Positions 27,988 to 34,683 of a stretch of 34,683 nucleotides of DNA are shown here, piece after piece. Within the stretch, counting starts at the first letter, position 1. Each line of letters opens with the position of its first letter. Position numbers and translations under genes: made by a program. The DNA comes from Bacteroidaceae bacterium. GTDB lineage: Bacteria; Bacteroidota; Bacteroidia; Bacteroidales; Bacteroidaceae. Below the pieces are notes generated by a model. The model saw nothing but the letters and a program-made list of their open reading frames with translations. It was not told where the DNA came from and did no database searches. The DNA lies in the NCBI GenBank assembly GCA_024688885.1, contig JAILDV010000045.1, positions 1 to 34,683 of the forward strand. The letters run 5' to 3'.

Positions 27988-28020
27988 GAGATGAACAGTG
28001 AGAGGTAAGAGTTGAGAGGA
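27986..28020. repeat. Degenerate heptad array after aspS
   Basis: Five consecutive purine-rich 7-mers: GAGAGAT, GAACAGT, GAGAGGT, AAGAGTT, GAGAGGA. The period is exactly seven although the units differ. The first heptad overlaps the last two bases of the aspS stop. Confidence 0.6.
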
Positions 28021-28030
28021 AAGGAATCCG

Positions 28031-28876
28031 ATGAATTTGACTTTTTTCAGTTTTGGAAGTGGCAGTTGTGGCAACTGCTACTATCTTGCGACAGATACTG
28101 ATGCCATTCTCATTGACTGTGGCATCGGCATTCGTCGTATCAAAAAGAACATGCTGGAATATGGTTTGAAGATTGGCAAGGTGAAGGGCATGATTATCAC
28201 CCACGACCATGCCGATCACATCAAGTCTGCCGGAAAGCTCAGCAGGGAATATGCCATTCCCGTCTATACCACCCCTATCATCCACGACGGGATGGACAGG
28301 AACTGGCAAAACTCCGTGAAGATACCCGTGGAGAATCGCCACCACATCGACAAGGAAGAGCCCTTCGAGATTGGCAGTTTCCGCATCACTGCATTCTCCC
28401 TACCCCACGACGCTTCAGAAAATGTGGGCTATTACATTGAAGTGGGCGACTACCGCTTCACCGTCATGACCGATGTGGGCGACGTGACAGAGAATGTGCG
28501 CAACTACATCCAGAAAAGCACCCACCTCATCCTCGAAGCCAACTACGACGAGGAGATGCTGCAGCAGGGGCGCTATCCCGAGATTCTGAAGGAGCGCATT
28601 GTCAGCGGACATGGACACCTGTCCAACAAGAAGTCAGCCATTGCCCTTGCCGAGAACTTCCACGAACACCTCAAACACGTATGGCTCTGCCATTTGAGCG
28701 AAGAGAACAATCACCCCGAACTGGCAAGAAAGACCGTGGAAACCACCCTGCGCAGCTATGGCATCATAGCCGGAGTGGATTTCTCCCTTGAAGTGTTGCG
28801 GCGCAAGATTCCAACGGGTCCTTTCCAACTCGGAGAAATGGCAAACTGCCAATTCAGCCTTCCTTTTGAGGGCTAA
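28031..28876 (+). CDS. MBL-fold metal-dependent hydrolase (WalJ/YycJ-like)
   Basis: The 281-aa protein carries the metallo-beta-lactamase signature I-T-H-D-H-A-D-H-I at about residues 56-64, preceded by FFSFGSGSCGNCYYLATDTDA. Later metal ligands are visible in S-L-P-H-D-A and GHGHLSNKKSA. The G-S-G-S-x-G-N start and the V-S-G-H-G-H-L-S block are those of the YycJ/WalJ group, linked in Firmicutes to coordination of wall synthesis and DNA repair. The role in this phylum is not established. It lies 43 bp after aspS, separated by a heptad array, and could be co-transcribed with it. The next gene has its own promoter. Confidence 0.9.
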   Translation: MNLTFFSFGSGSCGNCYYLATDTDAILIDCGIGIRRIKKNMLEYGLKIGKVKGMIITHDHADHIKSAGKLSREYAIPVYTTPIIHDGMDRNWQNSVKIPVENRHHIDKEEPFEIGSFRITAFSLPHDASENVGYYIEVGDYRFTVMTDVGDVTENVRNYIQKSTHLILEANYDEEMLQQGRYPEILKERIVSGHGHLSNKKSAIALAENFHEHLKHVWLCHLSEENNHPELARKTVETTLRSYGIIAGVDFSLEVLRRKIPTGPFQLGEMANCQFSLPFEG

Positions 28877-28923
28877 ATTTCATAATTAAACAAAAAAACG
28901 ACCTTTTTCCCAATAAAAATTCG

Positions 28924-28931
28924 TACCTTTG
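28924..28931 (+). promoter_or_regulatory. -7 promoter element for the GT5-like/DUF4270 pair
   Basis: TACCTTTG followed by C matches TAnnTTTG, 37 bp before the ATG at 28969. Confidence 0.65.
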
Positions 28932-28936
28932 CATAA

Positions 28937-28957
28937 CTTTCCGTATATAACGGAAAG
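28937..28957 (+). promoter_or_regulatory. Leader hairpin at the start of the GT5-like transcript
   Basis: CTTTCCGT, five bases ATATA, then ACGGAAAG form a perfect 8-bp stem. Given the -7 box at 28924-28931, transcription would start within or just before it, so this hairpin would cap the mRNA 5' end. Confidence 0.5.
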
Positions 28958-28968
28958 AAGAATTTAAC

Positions 28969-29793
28969 ATGGAAGCAAAGAAAGTACTATTCATCACAAC
29001 AGAAATCGAGCCTTTTGTGTCGGAGAACGCATGTTCGGTGAAAGGGCATATCCTGCCCCAATCCATTCAGGAGCTCGGCTACGAGATCAGAACATTCTCC
29101 CCTAAGTGGGGCGGAATCAATGAGCGTCGCAACCAGTTGCATGAAGTCATTCGTCTGTCTGGCATGAACCTCATCATTGACGACACAGACCACCCACTCA
29201 TCATCAAGGTTGCCACACTGACGTCGGCGAAGATGCAAGTCTATTTCATCGACAACGACGACTACTTCATGAAGCGTGGTATTCTCACAGACAAGGAGGG
29301 TAAGGAATATGCCGACAATGGAGAGCGCGCCATTTTCTATGCACGGGGTGTGCTGGAAACCGTCAAAAAGCTCGGTTGGCGTCCTGACATCATCCACTGC
29401 TACGGATGGGCAGCCGCACTGGCACCTTTCTACATCAAGCAGGCATACAACGATGAGCCTTCTTTCCGCGATGCCAAGGTGGTGATGGAAGTATCTCCCA
29501 AGGAATTCCAGAGAGACCTTGGTGCCGACAACGCCAAGTTCGTGGAATACAAAGACGCACACTATGCCGACATCGCCGACATCTGTGGTGAAGCCTACGG
29601 ACACACCGAACTGGAAAAGATTGGTGTCAAGTTTGCCGACGGCGTCATCATCGAGAACAAAGACGTTGACCCCTCCATCATCGACTACGCCAAGTCGCTC
29701 GGTCTTCCCGTGCTTGACCCCGTCGAAGGTGACTCCTTCCGTGAGGCATACAGTGCTTTCTATCAGCAAATTGCAGAAGCGTCAAACAACTGA
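28969..29793 (+). CDS. Degenerate glycogen/starch synthase-like protein (GT5 N-terminal domain only)
   Basis: The 274-aa protein aligns by eye with the N-terminal half of ADP-glucose glycogen synthases: KKVLFITTEIEPFVSENA, then LPQSIQELGYEIRTFSPKWG. The C-terminal GT-B domain is absent (normal length about 470-500). The substrate motif K-T-G-G-L near residue 20 is replaced by E-N-A-C-S. The conserved N-D-W-H-T of family members reads C-Y-G-W-A-A (144-149). It is therefore unlikely to be a working synthase and may bind a glycan or act as a partner or regulator. The companion DUF4270 lipoprotein gene begins 15 bp downstream, suggesting a joint envelope-related role. In my recollection this short form is recurrent in Bacteroidales. 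Confidence 0.8.
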   Translation: MEAKKVLFITTEIEPFVSENACSVKGHILPQSIQELGYEIRTFSPKWGGINERRNQLHEVIRLSGMNLIIDDTDHPLIIKVATLTSAKMQVYFIDNDDYFMKRGILTDKEGKEYADNGERAIFYARGVLETVKKLGWRPDIIHCYGWAAALAPFYIKQAYNDEPSFRDAKVVMEVSPKEFQRDLGADNAKFVEYKDAHYADIADICGEAYGHTELEKIGVKFADGVIIENKDVDPSIIDYAKSLGLPVLDPVEGDSFREAYSAFYQQIAEASNN

Positions 29794-29808
29794 TTTCAAC
29801 AGAATTTC

Positions 29809-31185
29809 ATGTTCAAACACACACATATCCTTGCTTGGGTCACAGCACTGCTCCTTTTGGCAGCATGTGATGAAGACACCGCCACGCTCGGTGTGGACAT
29901 GATGCCCAAGACAGACCTCGTCACCAAGAACTATCAGGTCTATGACGTCACCACTGAATCCTATCCCGTAGGTGATGCCGTGCTGGCACGCACCAACATG
30001 TCATATCTGGGACGATTCACCGATTCAGAGACCAACACGACTGTCAAGAGCGATTTCCTTGCACAGTTCCACATCGACGAGGGCTTCACCGTTCAGCAAT
30101 CAGTGCAGAATGACTCCTGCACCCGCTTCGACCTCCGACTCTTCATCGATGACTATGTAGGCGACTCCCTTCAGAACTTCCGGCTCAGCGTCTATGAGCT
30201 GAACCAGCCGCTCGACCCCAATGCCGACTACTACACCAACATCGACCCTGAGAAATACTACGACAAGGCAGCCCAGCCCATTGCCACCAAGTGGTTCACC
30301 ATCAGTGACCGCACCATCAAGGACAAAGAGCGTTGGGCAAACACCTACAAAAACAACATCCTTGTCAGCCTCCCCACAACACTCGGCACACGCATTATCC
30401 GTGACTTCAAGGCTCATCCCGAGCACTTCAGCAACACATCCGCATGGCAGAAGAGTGGCAACCCCTGCAGCAAGGGACTCTACTTCAAGCTCGAATACGG
30501 CGACGGAGCCATGGCATACATCAATCTCGTGCAGCTCAACATCTTCTACCGCTACCACGACGATTACATCCATCGCGACACCATCGGCTTGGCATCCTTT
30601 GCCTCCACCGATGCAGTCGTGCAGGCAACCCATTTCGAGAACTCCAACCTCGACAAGCTCCTTGCCGACAAGAACTCCACCTATCTGAAGAGCCCTGCAG
30701 GCATCTTCACGCTTGCCACCATTCCAGCTGATCAAATCAACGTGCAAGACACCATCAACTCAGCCAAGCTCACTTTCACGCGCTACAACGACGTGGTGGA
30801 CAGCCCCTTCAAGCTCAACATCCCCAGCACCGTCCTTCTGGTGCGTCTTGACGACTACCTCAACGGATTCTTTGAGAACTATCAGGTGAACGATGGAAAG
30901 GAGTCCTATCTTGCCCCCTTCAACAAGAGTTCCAACACCTACCAGTTCAGCAACATAGCCCGTCTACTCACACGCATGGCGAAAGAGAAGAAAGAAGGCA
31001 AAGCCTCTGCCAACTGGAACAAGGTGCTCCTCATTCCTGTCCAACCCACCAAAGACTCCTCAGGCAACATCGTCAAGCTCAACCACGACTTCAGCATGAG
31101 CAGCGCCCGACTGGTTGGAGGACAAAAAGACAAGATAAAACTGGAAGTGATTTACACAAACTTCAAATCACAAAAAAGAGAATGA
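29809..31185 (+). CDS. DUF4270 family lipoprotein
   Basis: The 458-aa protein has a lipoprotein signal peptide ending L-L-A-A-C with Cys20 as the lipidation site. It is followed by D-E-D-T-A-T-L-G-V-D-M-M-P, the hallmark start of DUF4270 proteins. The body is beta-rich with many Tyr and Asp and ends in SSARLVGGQKDKIKLEVIYTN. DUF4270 proteins are Bacteroidetes envelope lipoproteins of unknown function. It is in an apparent two-gene operon with the GT5-like protein and ends inside the first arm of a terminator hairpin. Confidence 0.87.
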   Translation: MFKHTHILAWVTALLLLAACDEDTATLGVDMMPKTDLVTKNYQVYDVTTESYPVGDAVLARTNMSYLGRFTDSETNTTVKSDFLAQFHIDEGFTVQQSVQNDSCTRFDLRLFIDDYVGDSLQNFRLSVYELNQPLDPNADYYTNIDPEKYYDKAAQPIATKWFTISDRTIKDKERWANTYKNNILVSLPTTLGTRIIRDFKAHPEHFSNTSAWQKSGNPCSKGLYFKLEYGDGAMAYINLVQLNIFYRYHDDYIHRDTIGLASFASTDAVVQATHFENSNLDKLLADKNSTYLKSPAGIFTLATIPADQINVQDTINSAKLTFTRYNDVVDSPFKLNIPSTVLLVRLDDYLNGFFENYQVNDGKESYLAPFNKSSNTYQFSNIARLLTRMAKEKKEGKASANWNKVLLIPVQPTKDSSGNIVKLNHDFSMSSARLVGGQKDKIKLEVIYTNFKSQKRE

Positions 31186-31207
31186 GGACATCCCATTCTC
31201 TTTTTTT
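31172..31207 (+). terminator. Intrinsic terminator for the GT5-like/DUF4270 operon
   Basis: A-rich AAAAAAGAGAATG pairs with CATTCTCTTTTTT around a short GC-containing loop and continues into a T-run. The DUF4270 stop codon (31183-31185) lies within the first arm. Confidence 0.8.
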
Positions 31208-31225
31208 CATCTCCCAAGCTTTTTC

Positions 31226-31267
31226 AACTGTCAACTGTCAATTGTCAACTGTCAACTCTCAACTTTC
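31226..31267. repeat. Heptad array (AACTGTC type) overlapping the hydrolase 3' end
   Basis: Six consecutive 7-mers: AACTGTC, AACTGTC, AATTGTC, AACTGTC, AACTCTC, AACTTTC. The array covers the last codons and stop of the convergent YqiA-like gene, so it determines the C-terminal residues of that protein. Confidence 0.85.
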
Positions 31268-31842
31268 CTCAACTTTTCCACCAGCGGCAGCACCACCTTC
31301 TTGATGACCTTTTCCGTCAGTTGGTGTTCACCGTCGAAACGGATGACGTGGTCAGCCAGGTAGTTCTTCTTGAAGAGCGCCTCAGCATTAGTCACCGTGG
31401 TGTCGTGCAGTCCCACCAGACACCAGCACAGCTGTTTCTCCTCCTCCGTAATGTCCTTGAATTGCTGACGCTCCATCTGGTTGAAATGCTGTATGATGTC
31501 GCGTGTGATGCGGAATGTCTTCGCACCATCATACCTCCCGTTGAAGAAATGATACTCACCCGTCTTCAGCACCTTCGAATTGGTGGACATCGTGAAAGCA
31601 GGGTTCACCAAAATACGTTGGATGCCCCTCATCTGCTGGGCATACATACCACCCATGCTCGTACCCACAATCATGTCGGGCTGCTCCTTCTCACACAGTT
31701 CCTTCAGATAAGGCAGCGCCTCCGCTGGATCAACAGGAATGTCAGGAGCCACCACCTCATCATTCGGCAGTTCCCTTCGTAAAGTCTCCACGGTTCCACT
31801 TGCATGCGAGGAACCAAATCCATGAAAATAAATCAGTTTCAT
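31252..31842 (-). CDS. YqiA/YcfP-like alpha/beta-fold hydrolase
   Basis: The 196-aa protein has the compact UPF0227 hydrolase pattern. The N-terminus MKLIYFHGFGSS provides the oxyanion-type H-G-F-G. The nucleophile elbow is G-T-S-M-G-G (Ser62), and a late His is found in F-D-G-E-H-Q-L. Members are poorly characterised esterases. The C-terminal residues K-V-E-S are encoded by a heptad repeat array that runs past the stop, so the original end may have been different. It is downstream of the ABC ATPase gene on the same strand, 109 bp away. Confidence 0.82.
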   Translation of the reverse strand: MKLIYFHGFGSSHASGTVETLRRELPNDEVVAPDIPVDPAEALPYLKELCEKEQPDMIVGTSMGGMYAQQMRGIQRILVNPAFTMSTNSKVLKTGEYHFFNGRYDGAKTFRITRDIIQHFNQMERQQFKDITEEEKQLCWCLVGLHDTTVTNAEALFKKNYLADHVIRFDGEHQLTEKVIKKVVLPLVEKLRKVES

Positions 31843-31918
31843 AACAAAATAAATATTTTGAGTGAAAAGTTTAATTTAATTCATAATGCATAATGTTGAA
31901 CATTACACCCCGCATGGC

Positions 31919-31952
31919 ACTCCCTCCCCTTTGGGGGAGTCGGAGGGGGCTT
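31919..31952. terminator. GC-rich inverted repeat downstream of the two-domain ABC ATPase gene
   Basis: CTCCCC, TTTG, GGGGAG form a compact hairpin (31924-31939). A further GGAGGGGG block can alternatively pair with the CCCTCCCC. It is directly downstream of the ABC ATPase stop. It lacks a clear T-run, so terminator function is tentative. Confidence 0.4.
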
Positions 31953-33631
31953 TAATTCCTTTTCAAGTAAATCTCGTGGTCAATGTTCTTCGGATACTCC
32001 TCCTTGTAGTGCGTCACCATCAGCAGGGTCTTGTGCTTCCGTTGACAGAACACCTCGATGATGTCCTTCACCAACCGTCGGTTCTTCAAGTCAAGCCCAT
32101 GCAGCGGTTCATCAAGAATCAGCAGCGCAGGGTCTTTCACAAACGCCCTTGCCAACAGCACCAGACGTTGTTCACCGCTGCTCAAATGCAGGAACGTCGT
32201 GTCAGCATACCGCTTGATGCCAAAGATGTCCATCCAGAACTCGCACATCGCCCTCTGTTCCGGCTTCGGCTTCTTATACAAGCCCGATACATCGCTCAAT
32301 CCGCTCGCCACAATGTCGATGGCAGGTACATCCTTCATATAGGCACGGTGCATCTCAGGAGAAATGTAACCGATATGCCGCTTGATGTCCCAAATGCTCT
32401 CACCCTTGCCACGCTGATGACCAAACAGCACGATGTCATTCGCATAACTCTGCGGATTATCCGCACACACAATGCTCAGCAACGTCGATTTGCCAGCCCC
32501 GTTCTCACCATTCAGCGCCCAATGCTCACCCTCCTTCACCGTCAGGTTCAGGTCTTTCAAGATAGTGCGTTCCCCATAACGGATGTTCACATGACGAAAC
32601 TCGATGACAGTTGAATTAGGAATGAGGAATGAGGAATGAGGAATTGATACCTGGTCAACAGCAGAACATTCAATTCCTAATTGACTCCGTCGAGCTAAAG
32701 GTTCCTCACTCCTCACTCCTAACTCCTCACTCCTAACTCCTAACTCGAGTATCGCCTTCTCCTTCTCCTCGCTCAGCATTCGTGCCGGCACAGGCTCCCT
32801 GCTCTCCAGATAAGCCTGCAGCGTCATCTTCTGTCCCACCTTCAAATCCTTCACTGGCACCACATGCGTGATGAAGTCAGGAATGTCATCCGTTTTCGAC
32901 AGCACCAGCACCACCGACACATTTGTCTCCTTCGTCAGCAAAGTCAGAAACTCCGCCAGTTGGGCACGAGCCGTCACATCCAATCCTATGAAAGGATTAT
33001 CCATGATGAGCACCCTCGGATTTGTCATCAGTGTCTTCGTCAACTGAAACTTCCTCAGTTCACCACTGCTCAGCAAGATGATATGCTTATCCAGCAACTG
33101 CTCCAGATGGAATATCTCATACAGATGCTTTCTCACCTTCTCCAACTCCTTATGCATCAGCACTCTATCCTCCTCTTCCTGACGCAATCGTTCAGCCTCC
33201 TGTTCAAGCGTCTCGTCACGCACCAGAAACTTGTCAAACACTGTCTTTCTCGTCAGTCCCTCCTCCGCTATGCGGAACGACTCTGCCAGCAAATCCTTCA
33301 CCAGTGGAGTCTCCTCAATGTCATTTTGGTTCCAACGCTGCTGGTAGTAGTACACCCCCTCATTCGTGCCATACGAATCCCTAAACGACAGATACTTGAT
33401 GTTGTCGCTCACCATCTTCGCCTTGCTCGGAGTGAAATCATACTTCACCCCCTGCATCGGCATCAGCGCACACTTTCCCATCAGCACATCCACCAATCTC
33501 GTCTTGCCGCTGCCGTTGTCACCCACAATGGCCAGCTGTTCACCAGCCAGCAACTCAAAGTCGATAGGAGCCCCCATCCTCATCTGCGGATGACGCACCA
33601 CTCCACCCTTTATCTCGATAATCTTCTGCAT
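31952..33631 (-). CDS. Two-domain ABC ATPase (ModF/PhrA-like), linker built from a repeat element
   Basis: The 559-aa soluble protein has two ATPase domains. Domain 1: Walker A G-D-N-G-S-G-K-T at residues 37-44, signature L-S-S-G-E-L-R and I-M-D-N-P, where the usual D-E-P is D-N-P, so the catalytic Glu is missing. Domain 2: GENGAGKST near residue 375, L-S-S-G-E-Q-R and L-I-L-D-E-P-L-H-G-L-D, which look intact. The organisation resembles E. coli ModF. Residues of about 295-340, between the domains, read ELGVRSEELGVRSEE, then IPHSSFLIPNS; this is encoded by a pair of inverted heptad arrays. The ATP-site asymmetry and the insertion are both unusual. A TACCTTTG promoter lies 20 bp upstream. A chaperone or scaffold role is possible; function is not known. 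Confidence 0.85.
   Translation of the reverse strand: MQKIIEIKGGVVRHPQMRMGAPIDFELLAGEQLAIVGDNGSGKTRLVDVLMGKCALMPMQGVKYDFTPSKAKMVSDNIKYLSFRDSYGTNEGVYYYQQRWNQNDIEETPLVKDLLAESFRIAEEGLTRKTVFDKFLVRDETLEQEAERLRQEEEDRVLMHKELEKVRKHLYEIFHLEQLLDKHIILLSSGELRKFQLTKTLMTNPRVLIMDNPFIGLDVTARAQLAEFLTLLTKETNVSVVLVLSKTDDIPDFITHVVPVKDLKVGQKMTLQAYLESREPVPARMLSEEKEKAILELGVRSEELGVRSEEPLARRSQLGIECSAVDQVSIPHSSFLIPNSTVIEFRHVNIRYGERTILKDLNLTVKEGEHWALNGENGAGKSTLLSIVCADNPQSYANDIVLFGHQRGKGESIWDIKRHIGYISPEMHRAYMKDVPAIDIVASGLSDVSGLYKKPKPEQRAMCEFWMDIFGIKRYADTTFLHLSSGEQRLVLLARAFVKDPALLILDEPLHGLDLKNRRLVKDIIEVFCQRKHKTLLMVTHYKEEYPKNIDHEIYLKRN
32613..32749. repeat. Inverted pair of heptad arrays inside the ABC ATPase gene
   Basis: The left arm (32613-32640) is GAATTAG followed by three GAATGAG heptads. 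The right arm (32702-32749) is six to seven heptads of (T/C)TCC-T-(C/A)A type, the approximate complement. A 61-bp spacer separates them. The total 137 bp lies in frame in the interdomain linker of the ABC ATPase. Confidence 0.85.
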
Positions 33632-33650
33632 ACAACTTAGAATTTGACCA

Positions 33651-33658
33651 CAAAGGTA
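33651..33658 (-). promoter_or_regulatory. -7 promoter element for the two-domain ABC ATPase gene
   Basis: The minus strand reads TACCTTTG, matching TAnnTTTG, 20 bp before the ATG at 33631. Confidence 0.6.
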
Positions 33659-33704
33659 GTGAAAAAATTGCAGATGTCATTAGAACCCAAGCAATGAAAA
33701 CAAA

Positions 33705-33885
33705 AATTTAACAATTTAACAATTTAACAGCACAATGAATGAAATGCGCTGCGCTGGAATGAAAAAATGAGAAAATGAAAGAGTGAAAATGGCAACCTCT
33801 TTAGGGCAATATTTCTGCAAGGTACTATATATCAGCAAAATAAAACAAGCAATGTTAAATTGTTAAATTGTTAAATTGTTAAATC
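33705..33885. repeat. Octamer arrays in inverted orientation (24-bp perfect inverted repeat)
   Basis: Three AATTTAAC octamers (33705-33728) face three GTTAAATT octamers plus a partial fourth (33854-33885). The 24-bp arms are perfectly complementary and are separated by 125 bp without a reading frame. The architecture parallels 32613-32749. Confidence 0.85.
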
Positions 33886-33975
33886 TGCAAATAGTGGTTT
33901 GGGGGATAGTTTATAGGGGGGATATAGGAGGGTTTTTAAATTTAAATATATTATTATATTAATATTATCATTAGT

Positions 33976-33994
33976 GTCCCGTTAAAATTGGGAC
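33976..33994. repeat. Hairpin GTCCC-N9-GGGAC near the transposase 3' end, possible insertion-sequence terminus
   Basis: GTCCC and GGGAC flank nine bases, 11 bp beyond the transposase C-terminal stop. The TTAGTGTCCCGTTAAAA sequence may be the left terminal inverted repeat of the insertion sequence. The matching right end was not found and could lie beyond the window. Confidence 0.4.
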
Positions 33995-34004
33995 GAGTTA
34001 AATA

Positions 34005-34606
34005 TTAATCAAACAACCCCGGGATAAGGGGACCCAATTGCTCTTTGACATCATTGGAATAAGTCTTATCGAACAGTTCTCTTAGCGGTGTTTTGTCCGT
34101 TAGTGAAATACTGAGGATTTGCAGGACCTCATAGGTCGAGCGTTTCAACTGCATGTCATGCTGGACAATCGCCACGAGGCAGTAGGCAGTGATGGCTGCA
34201 CTGGGCAGAGCGGTATCGTCGTAGAGTCGAATGCATACACCTTGCCTCCGAGCTTGAAGATGTCTGTTGCCCGTTTCTCCCTGGCCTGCGTCATCATGTA
34301 GAAGGCAAACTCCTCAAAGATACGGAAGTCGCGGTTCTGATTGGCCGTAGCCAACGTCGTCTTGGCGATGGGCTTTCGCCCCAAACCGAGGTGGAAACAC
34401 TTGGACTGATGGGCTTCAAGAGCCACTATCACATCGCGCAGACTCTCACGGTTACTGAGTTGACCGAACATCAAAGCAAGAAGTTGGTTCCAGCAGGTGA
34501 GATGCTTGACATAACGATTCCCGTCATACTTGTCAACAAGGTGGCGGAACTTGTCATAGTCTAAATACTCCAGCAATTGGGCGAATACGTATTTGTCTTT
34601 GTTCAT
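34005..34606 (-). pseudogene. IS4-family transposase with internal deletion and frameshift
   Basis: The N-terminal part starts at the ATG at 34604-34606 (MNKDKYVFAQLLEYLDYDKF) and has the DUF4372-type pattern, including C-W-N-Q-L-L-A-L-M-F-G-Q-L and the first catalytic Asp in V-Y-A-F-D-S-T-T. After I-P-L-C the frame degenerates and stops at 34145. The C-terminal family segment (SAAITAYCLVAIVQHD, then YEVLQILSISLTDKTPLREL) continues in another frame at 34005-34202. Together they cover about 210 aa of an expected 380-400, so roughly 180 residues are missing, including the second Asp and the Glu of the DDE triad. It is not functional as a transposase. A TACTTTTG box lies upstream at 34630-34637. 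Confidence 0.85.
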
Positions 34607-34629
34607 CTTGCAGCCTTTCAATTTGACTG

Positions 34630-34637
34630 CAAAAGTA
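34630..34637 (-). promoter_or_regulatory. -7 promoter element upstream of the transposase remnant
   Basis: The minus strand reads TACTTTTG followed by C, matching TAnnTTTG, 24 bp before the ATG at 34606. Confidence 0.5.
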
Positions 34638-34683
34638 CAAATTCAAATCCGTGCACCCTTAAAACTACTCGTAAAAGACTTTA

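Larger units (their letters stand above)
33632..34004. other. Non-coding stretch between the ABC ATPase and the transposase remnant
   Basis: The stretch holds the ABC ATPase promoter (33651-33658), the octamer inverted repeat (33705-33885), a G-rich run (33900-33935) and an AT-rich segment (33938-33970). The G-rich stretch has several GGGGG/GGG tracts and was not assigned. No gene was recognised. Confidence 0.7.

Noticed and set aside
28987-29769. 260-aa open frame opposite the GT5-like gene
   Set aside because: It is a shadow frame; the plus-strand frame aligns with a known family and has a promoter.
32864-33640. 258-aa open frame opposite the ABC ATPase
   Set aside because: It is rich in His, Gln and Arg, as expected from complementing Leu/Asp/Glu codons, and lacks motifs.

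Overview
The window looks like a chromosomal segment of a Bacteroidales bacterium, most probably Prevotella or a close relative. Nearly every intergenic start region carries a TAnnTTTG (-7) element with a TTG/TTTG about 20 bp upstream, the Bacteroidetes sigma-ABfr type. Several lipoproteins have the S-C-x-D-N/E-D style N-terminus, and the gene content fits the phylum: PPi-dependent phosphofructokinase, DUF4270 lipoprotein, CE15 esterase, GH2 and GH3 enzymes, and IS4-type transposase with a DUF4372-like N-terminus. It is mostly core chromosome, with mobile DNA at both edges.

Layout. (1) 1-371: start of a tyrosine recombinase gene running off the left edge, its repeat-rich leader, and a candidate attachment site made of two adjacent 18-bp copies of the mnmE 3' end. 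(2) 354-4082, minus strand: two unrecognised membrane proteins, a nucleoside phosphorylase and mnmE. (3) 4201-5043, plus: a DUF3298-type lipoprotein. (4) 5021-7888, minus: nitroreductase, DUF2520 protein, KdsC-like phosphatase, Maf and Lrp/AsnC regulator; the last four overlap end to end. (5) 8081-13644, plus: mltG, a GH2 beta-galactosidase-like enzyme and nadE, closed by a strong terminator. (6) 13797-15002, minus: GH3 lipoprotein. (7) 15227-16924, plus: ettA-type ABC-F. (8) 16998-20708, minus: a sugar-binding lipoprotein with an amber codon in its signal peptide, a CE15-like esterase and a LacI-family regulator. (9) 20987-26076, plus: kdgK, eda, PPi-PFK, GH25 and prmA. (10) 26224-31185, plus: aspS, an MBL-fold hydrolase, a degenerate glycogen-synthase-like protein and a DUF4270 lipoprotein. 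(11) 31252-33631, minus: a YqiA-like hydrolase and a two-domain ABC ATPase whose linker is built from an intergenic-type repeat. (12) 33632-34683: repeats and an internally deleted IS4-family transposase.

How genes work together. The LacI regulator, the CE15 esterase and kdgK-eda look like a uronate module: esterase release of glucuronate from plant polymer, then phosphorylation and aldol cleavage of 2-keto-3-deoxygluconate to pyruvate and glyceraldehyde 3-phosphate. PPi-PFK lies in the same operon and links this to central glycolysis. MltG, GH25 and the GH3 enzyme act on peptidoglycan or related glycans.

The most unusual signals are the tandem synonymous mnmE-tail repeat beside an integrase, helically phased GGGGGACA repeats in the integrase leader, recurrent 7-bp-period repeat arrays (one read in frame inside a protein), the amber codon in a lipoprotein signal peptide, and a glycogen-synthase-like protein lacking its substrate-binding motifs. 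No tRNA, rRNA or CRISPR array was recognised.
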